Shown here one piece after another: positions 52,508 through 61,076 of a DNA stretch of 64,000 nt. The stretch lies in assembly GCF_027925155.1 (NCBI RefSeq), contig NZ_BSDY01000018.1, positions 1-64,000 of the forward strand. Direction: 5' to 3'. The position numbers were made by a program, and so were the translations under genes. The notes under the pieces were generated by a model. The model saw only the letters and a program-made list of their open reading frames with translations, did not search any database and had not been told where the DNA came from. How positions within the stretch are numbered: position 1 is the stretch's first letter; every line of letters starts with the position of its first letter. This DNA comes from Propionigenium maris DSM 9537. GTDB taxonomy: Bacteria > Fusobacteriota > Fusobacteriia > Fusobacteriales > Fusobacteriaceae.

Positions 52508-52870
52508 ATGAAACAGCGGATGAAAAAGTTATTGATACTGTGTATGCTTATCACAGGTACTCTGGCCAAAGGGGCAGGATACAACGGGGAGATGATAGCA
52601 CCAAATAAAAGAGTTAGTGTAGATTACCAGGGAGCAGACCTTGTAAATGTCCTCAGAGGGATCTCCTTTGACAACAACCTCAATATGGTTATAGATGACA
52701 GTATTCAGGGAACAGTGACCCTTAGTGTAAGAAATGCCCTTATAGATGATCTTCTAGAGGCAATACTGAGATCCAATGGTTACACCTACCTTCAGAGTGG
52801 TAATCTGGTAGAGGTAATGACCGTAGAAAAGGCAGTGGAGACTATAAATACAGATAAGCCTAGTTCTTAG
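52508..52870 (+). pseudogene. pilQ: Secretin gene, 5' part (before an in-frame TAG)
   Basis: 120 residues, then TAG at 52868. A signal peptide (about 1-22) is followed by the secretin N0/STN domain: RVSVDYQGADLVNVLRGIS and VTLSVRNALIDDLLEAIL. The reading frame continues without shift into the next ORF, where VFKLENVNAEEI is the standard start of the N1 domain. So a single codon interrupts an otherwise intact pilQ/gspD-type gene. This could be a nonsense mutation, recoding by read-through, or a sequencing error. Confidence 0.75.
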
Positions 52871-54196
52871 GTATTTAAGCTTGAAAATGTGAATGCCGAA
52901 GAGATAATGGGAGATGTGAGGCAGCTCCTGAAGGATGGGGATACCATAATAGAAAACCCCGACAACAACTCACTGACTGTAAGAGCAAGAAGAAGAGAGA
53001 TGTTTGCGGTAGAGGAGTTCTTAAGGGGGAGAGATGGTAAGAGTATAGAGGAAGTAAGGAAGAACGTGGAACTTATAAGAACCAAGCATCTAAGTCCAAC
53101 CCAGGTATATGAGGTTCTGGTGGAGATGGGATATAAGGTTGCAGGGGATATAAGGATAAGCGAGACACTAAACGGACTTCTGGTAATAGCCAATAAGAGT
53201 GAGGTATCTAAACTGAAGTCGGTTATAGAGAGTATAGATACTCCAGATCACCAGGTGGTAATCGAGGCCAGGATAGTAGAGGTGAGTGAAGGAGATGAAA
53301 GGAACTGGGGAATCAGTTGGAGCTACAATAAGGATAATGGCCAGGACAACCGTGGAAGCGGTGGAGATAGTGGCGGAGATGACGGTGGTGGAGACGGAGC
53401 TTTTTCTCCAATATCCGGTGTAGATACAGTAATAGATGCTTCTAATATATCCAATGGTATAAGCATTGGGCTGGGACTTCTGGGGAATGACCAGTTTACG
53501 GCAATCTACAGAAATATTGTTACTGATAAATCCACAGAGATACTGGCAAAGCCAACCATTACAACCCTCAATAATATGAAGGCCAAGATAGACCTTGTGG
53601 ATGAGGTTCCATATAAGCAGTTGGAGTATATAGGTGAAAGCGGAGAGTCTACCTCAACAAGCTATGAGTTTAAGGAGGTGGGAATTACACTGGAGGTAAC
53701 TCCACAGATATCTGAGGATGGAATGATCAAGATGGAGGTAGCTCCTACTATAAGTGAAGTAACGGGTAAAACAGATGACGGAGTGCCATTTATATCTAAG
53801 AGAAGTGTGGAAACCAACGTTATAGTGAGAAATGGTGAAACCCTTGCAATAGGAGGTCTTATAAAGGATACCTCAACCAGAACAGATACAAAAAATCCAT
53901 TCCTGAGCAGGATACCTATAATAGGGTACTTTTTCAGAAGCAGCTCCAACGATAAAAATAAAACAAATCTAATGATCTTTATAACTCCAAAGCTCATACT
54001 TAATAGGGAGCTTACAGACAGGATAAATATCGTTGAGGGAACATCAGGAAGCGGAGCCAAAACTGTATCTAGAGATGGACTTCCTGAGAAATCGGTAGCA
54101 GAGCTAAAACCGACGGAAGATGAGATGTCTGATAATATAAGCACAGGGATAAACAGGATACAGGAAAAGTTACAGAAAGCGATTTATAACAATTAA
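52871..54196 (+). pseudogene. pilQ: Secretin gene, 3' part (N1 and secretin domains)
   Basis: The in-frame continuation of the gene at 52508; 441 codons from the base after the TAG. It holds N1-type domains (LENVNAEEIMGDVRQLL and KHLSPTQVYEVLVEMGYKV), then a Gly/Asp-rich insert (about 53340-53400) and the outer-membrane secretin domain with VPYKQLEYIGESG, VTPQISEDGMIKMEVAP and GETLAIGGLI. The first possible starts (TTG 52881, GTG 52889) have no good ribosome site, and a protein made from them would lack a signal peptide. So the split product could not reach the outer membrane alone. Confidence 0.75.
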
Positions 54197-54208
54197 AAGG
54201 GTGGTACT

Positions 54209-55654
54209 ATGTTTTTAAAGGTTTTAGTACTAAATATTATTCTGACTTTGGGGATCTTTGCTGCAAACTCAGGATATTACAAGGAAACTAGAGTAGGGGA
54301 GGAGAGAGTTTACTTTCCTAAGAGTGACACAGAGTATATAGACTACCTGACGGAGAAGGGTGGTACAGAATCCTACTATGAGCTGGCAATAGCTCACCTG
54401 AAACTAGGTGAGGAGGAAGCAGCCAAGGGTTACATAGAGCGTTACAGAAAGGCTGAAAAGGATCCAGGGAAGCTTATAAGATACTATAGGCTTCTGGGAG
54501 ACTATGAGATGGTAGAGAAGGAGTTAGTAGCTCTCATGGAAGAGGCCGATGAGGAAATAAGGCTTAAATACAGGATCCTAATAGAGGATGAAGTGGCAGC
54601 TAAGGGGCTCCCAATAGACACCTCGACCTATAGTGTGGGAAGGGTTGAAAGACTCTTCTATCTGAGAAATGACGATGAGAAGTTTAAGAGGTATTTTAAC
54701 GACCAAAGGTGGAAAAGATCGGAGATAGATGAACTCATATCTCGTTTAAAGGGCCAGGAGCTAGACAGAGGGAGCTCTGCCGAGAGGTTGTTTGAGATGT
54801 TTGCAAATGACAGAGATAAGGTAGAGAGGGAGTATCTGAAGATAGAGGATATAGAGGATATCAGAGGATATAGTAATTACTTTACCTATGCTGAAAAGCT
54901 GGGAGTAAAACCAGTGTTAAAGAGCCAGACGGAGAAAAACTACTACCTTGAATATAAAAAGGGGAAATTAGAGGAGGATGCATCAACGGGGGCAACTTCA
55001 GAAAAAGTAGCGTTAACCCAAGAAGGCAATGCACCTATCTTAGATTTAAAGGATAAAGCCTTCTATGAGAATAGGATAAAAGCTGGAGAGCTGGAGTATC
55101 TGGCAAAATATGTGGAGCTCCTAAGAGCAGGAGAGGAAGATGTGGACGCAGTTCTTGAAAATATCAGCAGGGAAGCCTATGCAGCCTATAGGGTAGAGAG
55201 GAACCTGCCTCTAGAAGAGTCTGATTTAGAGCTGGGTGCTAACTACCTCTATGGGGCTGGAGAGATATCAAAGCTACTTCCTCTGAAGGAGTACCTATCC
55301 AAGGAAAAACTATCTGTCTTATCCAAGAGGAACAGAGAGTTTAAGGAGTTTTATGAGGAAAAATATCCTTTTGAGATGGAGAATATAGATGAAAGAAGGG
55401 GAGAGTATCTTTATTTTGCTGAAAACCCAAGTATAAGTGGAGCTACTGTAGAGGAATTACAGCAAAAGAGACATTTGGAACCTCAAGAAAGATACTACCT
55501 TGCCGTGTACTACCACAATAAAGGGGAGTATACGAGAAGCTTTAGGGAGACGGAGCAGCTATTTAAGAGGTATCGTCTTTCAGATAGGATATTTAAACTT
55601 CATGCAGACAATATAAAAAAGATAAAGGAAAAGGGGACCGACTCGAAAGAGTAG
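54209..55654 (+). CDS. Hypothetical TPR-like protein of the pilus operon
   Basis: 481 residues. Signal peptide about 1-18 (ending IFAA). The rest is helical and very rich in Glu, Lys and Tyr. It shows TPR-like repeats: ESYYELAIAHLKLGEEEAAKGY near 55-75 and RYYLAVYYHNKGEYTRSFRE near 440-458. No catalytic motif was found. It starts 12 bases after the secretin gene and ends the operon. A role as a periplasmic pilus scaffold, like PilF/PilW-type pilotins, is only a guess. Confidence 0.7.
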   Translation: MFLKVLVLNIILTLGIFAANSGYYKETRVGEERVYFPKSDTEYIDYLTEKGGTESYYELAIAHLKLGEEEAAKGYIERYRKAEKDPGKLIRYYRLLGDYEMVEKELVALMEEADEEIRLKYRILIEDEVAAKGLPIDTSTYSVGRVERLFYLRNDDEKFKRYFNDQRWKRSEIDELISRLKGQELDRGSSAERLFEMFANDRDKVEREYLKIEDIEDIRGYSNYFTYAEKLGVKPVLKSQTEKNYYLEYKKGKLEEDASTGATSEKVALTQEGNAPILDLKDKAFYENRIKAGELEYLAKYVELLRAGEEDVDAVLENISREAYAAYRVERNLPLEESDLELGANYLYGAGEISKLLPLKEYLSKEKLSVLSKRNREFKEFYEEKYPFEMENIDERRGEYLYFAENPSISGATVEELQQKRHLEPQERYYLAVYYHNKGEYTRSFRETEQLFKRYRLSDRIFKLHADNIKKIKEKGTDSKE

Positions 55655-55666
55655 TCCCCTTTTTTA
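55629..55666. terminator. Bidirectional terminator between convergent genes
   Basis: AAGGGGAC...GTCCCCTT hairpin with an inner ACTC/GAGT stem, A-run and T-run. It ends the pilus operon and the minus-strand gene. Confidence 0.88.
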
Positions 55667-57211
55667 AAACTTTAATTCATAGATCTCCTGCTTATCGGTG
55701 ACCTCCAAGGTCTTTGTGACTCCCTTCACAGACACTGTAAGAGGGACAGTTGATGGTTCGGTATAGATCATACCATTGGCATCTGTCGTCTTCTCTTTTC
55801 CGTTGATTAAAACGGTAGTTTCCTCAAGGGGAAGGTTTGGCTCCTTCATTATCTGAAGGATAACCTTACTTCCCATAGGATCGAGGATGATATTGAAGTT
55901 CTCTTCATTTTTATCCAGAGCAAAGGGTTCAGAGGAGTAGCTCCTGTAGCCCTCTACACTTGTATAGATATAGAATTCCCTTGTGGCGGGAATATCTAAG
56001 AATTCAAAGTAACCATTGTCTCCAGAGAGGGTAGAGTCAAACCTTCTTCCCTCCTCATCGATAAGGTCTAATCTTCTTCTCTTGATGGGAGAAACTCCGT
56101 CTGAAACAATTCCTCTAAGGGAGAAGACCTGCCTGGCTACTCTGATCTCAAGGTTTGAAATTGTAGAGGATTTTTCAATCTTTTGAACTATCCCGTGGTG
56201 GAAGTATCCTCCCTTCTCCACCTTGATAAATACTATCCCTGCAGGAGTCTCACCTCTGAAACGTCCATAGGAATCGGTAAAGGTTTCAAAAACCTGATCC
56301 TCCGTTTTCATAGTGACTCGCGCTTCCTCGATAGGGACTCCCAGGTCATCGAAAACCCTTCCTCCTATAATGCTGGGAACCTCTTCAAGTTCAAGCCTCA
56401 GGTTGTAGGAAGATACCTGGGAGGTGAATTCATAGAGAAGGTTTACCTCCTTCTTGAGTTTATAACCAAACCTCTCCACCTTTATTTGATACTTCTTTGC
56501 TGGGAGGTATCCGCTGAACTCACCGGAAAAATCCGACTTCATAGAGTAGGAGTTGTTGTCTACATCGGTAAAGGTGACCTTTGCCCCTCCCAGGGACATA
56601 TCACCAACTTTTAAGATTCCCTTTACATTAACCTGGGGAGGACTTGCAAAGAAGTTTATAAACTTCCCTCCCTTATCGTTTATGGGGAACCTCTGTATCC
56701 TGAAGATGGTTTTACCTCCCATAACCAGGCTTATGTCGTAGTATCCGTGTTCGATATTTAGGGGTTCTAGAAGGGAGTGAACCTCTAAAGATTTTACAGG
56801 TTCATTGTTTTGATAGAAGATGACCTTTGCTCCCTCCAGGGTTCTTCCTCTGTTTACAGGCCTATGGGAAAGGTAGACCTCCTGCTTTCTACTCTCGATT
56901 ATGGAGATGAAAAATGAAGATTCCCTTCTCTCCAATTCCACACTGTAACTCCTGTAACTACCGTCGGAAGTAATGAGCATCTCCTTTGTGTGGTAGTCTG
57001 GGGAGAAGAACTGGAACTTATATCTTCCCTCCTCCAGATCCAGACTGGCCCTTCCCCCTGAATAGTTGAGACCATACTTAACCTGGGTATCCAGGTTGGT
57101 GTACTCCATATATCCCCTACTTACATTGAAGATAAAGTTAAGCTTGTTTTCAGAAAAACTTATATTGTATAAAAGGAAAATACAAGTAATCAAGAAGAAC
57201 TTTCTTAGCAC
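55664..57211 (-). CDS. Secreted protein with repeated carboxypeptidase-regulatory-like domains
   Basis: 515 residues from a GTG at 57211, chosen because AAAGGAGG lies seven bases upstream; the longer frame lacks a site. A signal peptide follows (RKFFLITCIFLLYNISFS). At least three Ig-like CarboxypepD_reg-type repeats are visible, each with a G...D...G.F/Y pattern: SDFSGEFSGYLPA, TDSYGRFRGETPAG and SGDNGYFEFLDIPA, preceded by GKILK- or GGRVFDD-type strands. No enzyme domain was found. It is probably an envelope or surface protein. Its gene runs convergent to the pilus operon. Confidence 0.75.
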   Translation of the reverse strand: MLRKFFLITCIFLLYNISFSENKLNFIFNVSRGYMEYTNLDTQVKYGLNYSGGRASLDLEEGRYKFQFFSPDYHTKEMLITSDGSYRSYSVELERRESSFFISIIESRKQEVYLSHRPVNRGRTLEGAKVIFYQNNEPVKSLEVHSLLEPLNIEHGYYDISLVMGGKTIFRIQRFPINDKGGKFINFFASPPQVNVKGILKVGDMSLGGAKVTFTDVDNNSYSMKSDFSGEFSGYLPAKKYQIKVERFGYKLKKEVNLLYEFTSQVSSYNLRLELEEVPSIIGGRVFDDLGVPIEEARVTMKTEDQVFETFTDSYGRFRGETPAGIVFIKVEKGGYFHHGIVQKIEKSSTISNLEIRVARQVFSLRGIVSDGVSPIKRRRLDLIDEEGRRFDSTLSGDNGYFEFLDIPATREFYIYTSVEGYRSYSSEPFALDKNEENFNIILDPMGSKVILQIMKEPNLPLEETTVLINGKEKTTDANGMIYTEPSTVPLTVSVKGVTKTLEVTDKQEIYELKF

Positions 57212-57373
57212 CTGACCACCTCCTTTAGATTTTTGTAATAGGTTAAACATATTAACTTATAACACTTTTCTCAAGGAGAATCAAGTAAAGGAACAACGTT
57301 TAAAAAAATAAGGTACTATGTTATAATAGATAGGAAATGCTCGTTTTTTTGGATAGGAGCAGAGGGGGATAAG

Positions 57374-57928
57374 ATGGCTTACAAAGAAGTCTTAGATGAG
57401 AGAGAAAAAACTAAGATTAGATTTATAAAAACCCAGATGGAAAAGGGCGAATATCTGGGAGAGTTCAAGGAAAATGTAATAGCCGCCCTGAAGAAGGATC
57501 AACTTGAAGAAGATGATGTCTATATTGAAATCATAGAGGCGATGAAGGAGGGAGATGTATCTCTATTAAAGATGAGAAGGGATGTATCTTTGGACAGATT
57601 GAAGCCATATATCAGGGAAGCGGAAAACCTGGGGCTGAGATACCAACTGGTAGACGGCCTAAGCTACAGAGGAGAGATAGCGCTAGTTGTAGTGTCTAAG
57701 GATGCTCTGGACAACGCTGATGAAGACGTTGTGATAAGAGATATGGATCAGGACTTTATAGATGCTGGTCTGGGCGAGGAACTGAGTAAAGCCAGGGGTC
57801 AGAAGATCTGTAAGGAGTGTTACGAAAAAATCAAGGATACACTACCGGAATATTTAGGGTGCTTCAAGAAGATGGGGATACTAGATAAATTATTGGGAAA
57901 TAAATGTCCGGGATGTACTAAAAAATAG
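57374..57928 (+). CDS. YueI-like (DUF1694) protein with Cys-rich tail
   Basis: 184 residues. The first 110 residues match the YueI/DUF1694 pattern: [18 protein letters not shown], then [19 protein letters not shown] and [12 protein letters not shown], a small alpha/beta domain of unknown function. The tail adds four cysteines in two C-x2-C knuckles (ICKECYEKI and KCPGCTKK) plus a fifth (GCFKK), which Bacillus YueI lacks as far as I recall. It could bind zinc. murA starts eight bases after it, so the two are likely cotranscribed. Confidence 0.8.
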   Translation: MAYKEVLDEREKTKIRFIKTQMEKGEYLGEFKENVIAALKKDQLEEDDVYIEIIEAMKEGDVSLLKMRRDVSLDRLKPYIREAENLGLRYQLVDGLSYRGEIALVVVSKDALDNADEDVVIRDMDQDFIDAGLGEELSKARGQKICKECYEKIKDTLPEYLGCFKKMGILDKLLGNKCPGCTKK

Positions 57929-57936
57929 GAGGAAAG

Positions 57937-59211
57937 ATGGTAGAGGCATTTAGAATAAGAGGCGGAAATAAATTAAAGGGGATACTAAGAGCAAGCGGAG
58001 CAAAAAATGCAGCTCTTCCTATAATCATAGGGACACTTATAGAGAAGGGGACATATGTATTAAAGAATGTACCTGACCTAAGAGATATAAGAACGCTTAT
58101 CCAACTACTGGAGAGCCTAGGAATGAAGGTTGAGAGGCTGGATAAGAATTCATATAAATTTGTAAATGAGGGACTGACAAACCTAGTGGCAGCTTATGAG
58201 CTTGTAAAGAAGATGAGAGCATCCTTCCTTGTAATGGGACCTATGCTGGCTCATGCAAAGGAAGCAAGAGTTTCCCTTCCTGGAGGATGTGCTATCGGTT
58301 CTAGACCTGTGGATCTTCACCTTAAAGGCTTTGAAGCTATGGGTGTAGATATTACCCTGGATCATGGTTATGTGGAAGCTAAGGCCAAGGACGGCAAGCT
58401 TTTAGGAGCAAATGTACTCTTTGACTTCCCTAGTGTGGGAGCTACAGAGAATGTAATAATGGCAGCTGTAAAGGCTGAGGGAGTAACAACACTAGAAAAT
58501 GTTGCAAGGGAGCCTGAAGTAGAGGACCTTTGTAACTTCCTGAACTCCATGGGAGCAAAGATAAGTGGAATAGGAAGCAGCAAGCTTGTAATAGAAGGTG
58601 TAGAGAAGCTGGTCCCAGGGGAGTATACAATCATGCCAGACAGAATAGAGGCTGGTACCTATGTTGTTGGAGCTCTTATGTTTAACGGCGATATAGAGGT
58701 AGAAGGTGTAGTTAGAGAGCACATAGAGAGTTTTATCAGTAAGCTAGAGGAGATGGGAGCAGTATTTGAGATAGAGGGTACCCACCTGAAGGTAAAATCT
58801 AAGTTGGAGGACCTGAAGCCTGCTAAGGTAAAGACTATGCCGCACCCTGGATTTGCAACGGACCTTCAGTCCCAGATGATGACCCTTATGTGTCTTGTGG
58901 GAGGTACAAGTGAGGTTAAGGAGACTATCTTTGAAAATAGATTTATGCATGTGCCTGAGTTAAATAGAATGGGAGCAAGCATCGATATAGAGGATCATGT
59001 GGCAGTTGTAGAGGGAGTTAAGACCTTCTCTTCAGCTGAAGTTATGGCCAGTGACCTTAGAGCAGGGGCGTCTTTAGTCCTTGCAGCCCTTAAAGCAGAG
59101 GGAGAAAGTATCGTAAACAGAATATATCATGTGGACAGAGGTTATGAGCAGTTAGAGGAAAAACTAAAGGCTATAGGTGCAGATATAGAGAGAATAAAGA
59201 TGGAAGCGTAG
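57937..59211 (+). CDS. murA: UDP-N-acetylglucosamine 1-carboxyvinyltransferase
   Basis: 424 residues. It is the first committed enzyme of peptidoglycan synthesis, moving enolpyruvate from PEP to UDP-GlcNAc. The active-site Cys is C118 in [15 protein letters not shown], so it would be fosfomycin-sensitive in principle. The N-terminal [20 protein letters not shown] and the later LMTFLCLVGG-like and [17 protein letters not shown] motifs are typical. AGGAAAG precedes the ATG. Confidence 0.97.
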   Translation: MVEAFRIRGGNKLKGILRASGAKNAALPIIIGTLIEKGTYVLKNVPDLRDIRTLIQLLESLGMKVERLDKNSYKFVNEGLTNLVAAYELVKKMRASFLVMGPMLAHAKEARVSLPGGCAIGSRPVDLHLKGFEAMGVDITLDHGYVEAKAKDGKLLGANVLFDFPSVGATENVIMAAVKAEGVTTLENVAREPEVEDLCNFLNSMGAKISGIGSSKLVIEGVEKLVPGEYTIMPDRIEAGTYVVGALMFNGDIEVEGVVREHIESFISKLEEMGAVFEIEGTHLKVKSKLEDLKPAKVKTMPHPGFATDLQSQMMTLMCLVGGTSEVKETIFENRFMHVPELNRMGASIDIEDHVAVVEGVKTFSSAEVMASDLRAGASLVLAALKAEGESIVNRIYHVDRGYEQLEEKLKAIGADIERIKMEA

Positions 59212-59288
59212 AAAAATATTAAAAAAAGTTTATTATTAATTTGACTTTTTTTAATAACTAATGAATAGTTTAAAGAGGAGTTTATAAG

Positions 59289-59999
59289 ATGGAAAAAATT
59301 ATAGGGATAAATGCAGTGGTGGAAGCCCTTCAGAATCCAGAAAAGAATATAGAGAAGATCGAGGTGTTCAAAGGAGTTAAGGCTGAAAGGCTGGGACAGT
59401 TGAAAAAACTGGCTTCCAAGAGGAATATTAAGATTCACTCTACAGGAAAAAGAGTGGAAAATTCTCAGGGAGTGGTAGCTTTTATCAGTCAGTATGACTA
59501 CTATGTGGAGTTTGGAGGATTTTTAGAAAAGCTTGCAGGAGAGAAAAAGTCCATCGTCATGATACTTGACGGTGTACAGGACCCTAGAAATTTTGGAGCC
59601 ATTATAAGAAGTGCTGAGATATTTGGTGTAAGTGGGATTATAATACCAGAGAGAAACTCGGTAAAGATAAATGAAACTGTAGTAAAAACTTCTACTGGGG
59701 CAATAGAGCACGTGGATATTGTGAAGGTAAAAAATATCTCTGAGGCCATGAGTCAGCTGAAGAAACTTGACTTCTGGATCTATGGAGCAGATGGAGCTGG
59801 AAACAAATATTACCACGAGGAAAAGTATCCAGATAAGACAGTTATTGTCATGGGAAGTGAAGGTTTTGGTATTAGAAAAAAAGTAAAGGAAAATTGTGAT
59901 ATTCTCGTAAAGATACCTATGCACGGAAAAATAAATTCGTTAAATGTTTCAGTGGCAGGTGGGATACTACTATCAGAGATCTCAAAAAACCTACATTAA
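59289..59999 (+). CDS. rlmB: SpoU/TrmH family rRNA 2'-O-methyltransferase (RlmB-like)
   Basis: 236 residues. A short N-terminal substrate-binding domain (about 1-75, with IIGINAVVEALQNPEK) is followed by the SPOUT knot. Motif 1 is LDGVQDPRNFGAIIRSAEIFG, motif 2 is VIVMGSEGFGIRKKV and motif 3 is VKIPMHGKINSLNVSVAGGI. RlmB methylates G2251 in 23S rRNA; YacO-type relatives methylate other sites. AGAGGAG precedes the ATG. It lies just upstream of a SigH-like gene, as in many Firmicutes, where yacO precedes sigH. Confidence 0.92.
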   Translation: MEKIIGINAVVEALQNPEKNIEKIEVFKGVKAERLGQLKKLASKRNIKIHSTGKRVENSQGVVAFISQYDYYVEFGGFLEKLAGEKKSIVMILDGVQDPRNFGAIIRSAEIFGVSGIIIPERNSVKINETVVKTSTGAIEHVDIVKVKNISEAMSQLKKLDFWIYGADGAGNKYYHEEKYPDKTVIVMGSEGFGIRKKVKENCDILVKIPMHGKINSLNVSVAGGILLSEISKNLH

Positions 60000-60046
60000 G
60001 CCGGCCCATTGAAACTCTGAGAGTTTCTAGATAAGGGAGTGGTTTT

Positions 60047-60658
60047 ATGTCGTTGAATACCATTACAGATGAGTTGCTAGAGCACGCCCAGAGCGGCGAT
60101 CAGGAAGCTGTGAGAAAGATATTTGATCACTACAGAAATTTTGTGTTTTTGAAGGCGAAGAACTACTTTTTGGTAGGAGCTGAAAGGGAGGATCTTATAC
60201 AGGAGGGGATGATAGGACTTCTCAAAGCTATAAGAGCCTATGATGCAGACAATGCAGCATCCTTTAAGACCTTTGCTACCATATGCATAAAAAGACAGCT
60301 GATTACAGCGATAAAATCTGCCAACTCACAAAAAAACATGGCGCTGAATACAGCCATAGGAATGTATGGGGAGAGCAGTGAGGACAGGGAAGTTTCCTAC
60401 TTTAAGGGCTTAGAGTCCTATATAACCTATAATCCTGAGGAGATGTACCTTACCAAGGAACAAATTGTGGGGCTCAAGGAGTATCTTGCAGAGCATCTCA
60501 GTGAATTTGAGCAGGATGTATTTAAAAATATGGTAAAGGGACATACCTATAAGGAGATATCCTATAAGCTGAATAAAAAGGTAAAATCAGTGGACAATGC
60601 TATTCAAAGGATAAAGAGGAAGAGTGAAGCCTGGCTGGAAACGTACAGGAAGGTTTAA
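60047..60658 (+). CDS. sigH: SigH (Spo0H)-like sigma-70 family factor
   Basis: 203 residues. Region 2 (about 25-95) has YFLVGAEREDLIQEGMIGLLKAIRAYD and FKTFATICIKRQLITAIK, close to SigH. Region 4 (about 150-200) has FEQDVFKNMVKGHTYKEISYKL and KSVDNAIQRIKRK. In Firmicutes SigH drives competence and early sporulation; here a link to the pilus (DNA-uptake-like) operon is possible but not shown. The order rlmB-type gene then sigH matches Firmicutes synteny. AAGGGAGTGGTTTT precedes the ATG. Confidence 0.9.
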   Translation: MSLNTITDELLEHAQSGDQEAVRKIFDHYRNFVFLKAKNYFLVGAEREDLIQEGMIGLLKAIRAYDADNAASFKTFATICIKRQLITAIKSANSQKNMALNTAIGMYGESSEDREVSYFKGLESYITYNPEEMYLTKEQIVGLKEYLAEHLSEFEQDVFKNMVKGHTYKEISYKLNKKVKSVDNAIQRIKRKSEAWLETYRKV

Positions 60659-60664
60659 AGTTGG

Positions 60665-60697
60665 AGGGACCCCCTAGGAAGGGCGGTCCTTTTTCTT
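60665..60697 (+). terminator. Terminator of the sigH-like gene
   Basis: GGACC/GGTCC outer stem with an inner CCCCT/AGGG stem and a five-T run. Confidence 0.7.
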
Positions 60698-60784
60698 GTG
60701 GAAATATTTAAATTGTGGTATATTTACTTTGAAGAAGAGTTATGGATAACTTGAAAAATATAGTGAAGATGTACGTTAAAGAAA

Positions 60785-60813
60785 TTGACATTGAATTTTT
60801 TCTCTGCTATATT
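60785..60813 (+). promoter_or_regulatory. Promoter of the leuS leader
   Basis: TTGACA, 17-base spacer, TATATT. The transcript would start near 60820, about 20 bases before the leader peptide. Confidence 0.85.
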
Positions 60814-60842
60814 GTAGTAATAAAAGTTGAAGGAGATAACTT

Positions 60843-60938
60843 ATGGAAAACCTAATTTGTGTTACAAGAAAAGAGAATAAACTCCTCTTGCTGCTCGGAT
60901 CTGTAGATACAAATTTAATAGCAGTGGTAGCGAATTAG
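60843..60938 (+). CDS. leuS leader peptide with five consecutive Leu codons
   Basis: 31 residues with a GAAGGAG site before the ATG. Codons 14-18 are CTC CTC TTG CTG CTC (60882-60896), and seven of 31 residues are Leu. It lies 27 bases or so after the leuS promoter and 139 bases before leuS. Downstream are hairpins TTCCCTC/GAGGGAA (60962-60977) and GCAGGAA/TTCTTGC (60989-61008), then an intrinsic terminator. This is the layout of ribosome-mediated attenuation: scarce charged Leu-tRNA would stall the ribosome on the Leu run and prevent termination. Peptide and logic are inferred. Confidence 0.8.
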   Translation: MENLICVTRKENKLLLLLGSVDTNLIAVVAN

Positions 60939-61025
60939 GAGTTTCAAAATAAATCTCTTAGTTCCCTCTAGAGGGAATTATTTAAGTTGCAGGAATAAAA
61001 GTTCTTGCTGGGAGAAGTAATTGAT

Positions 61026-61052
61026 GACAGCCTATATGGCTGTCTTTTTTTT
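61026..61052 (+). terminator. Attenuator terminator before leuS
   Basis: Perfect GACAGCC/GGCTGTC hairpin with TATAT loop and an eight-T run, 25 bases before the leuS start. It lies between the leader peptide and the gene it would control. Confidence 0.88.
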
Positions 61053-61076
61053 AAAAAATATAGAGAGGTGAGTTCT

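Noticed and set aside
61005..61076. N-terminal extension of leuS
   Set aside because: It would be encoded across the intrinsic terminator and its T-run; the GTG at 61077 has a good ribosome site and the protein then matches LeuRS length.
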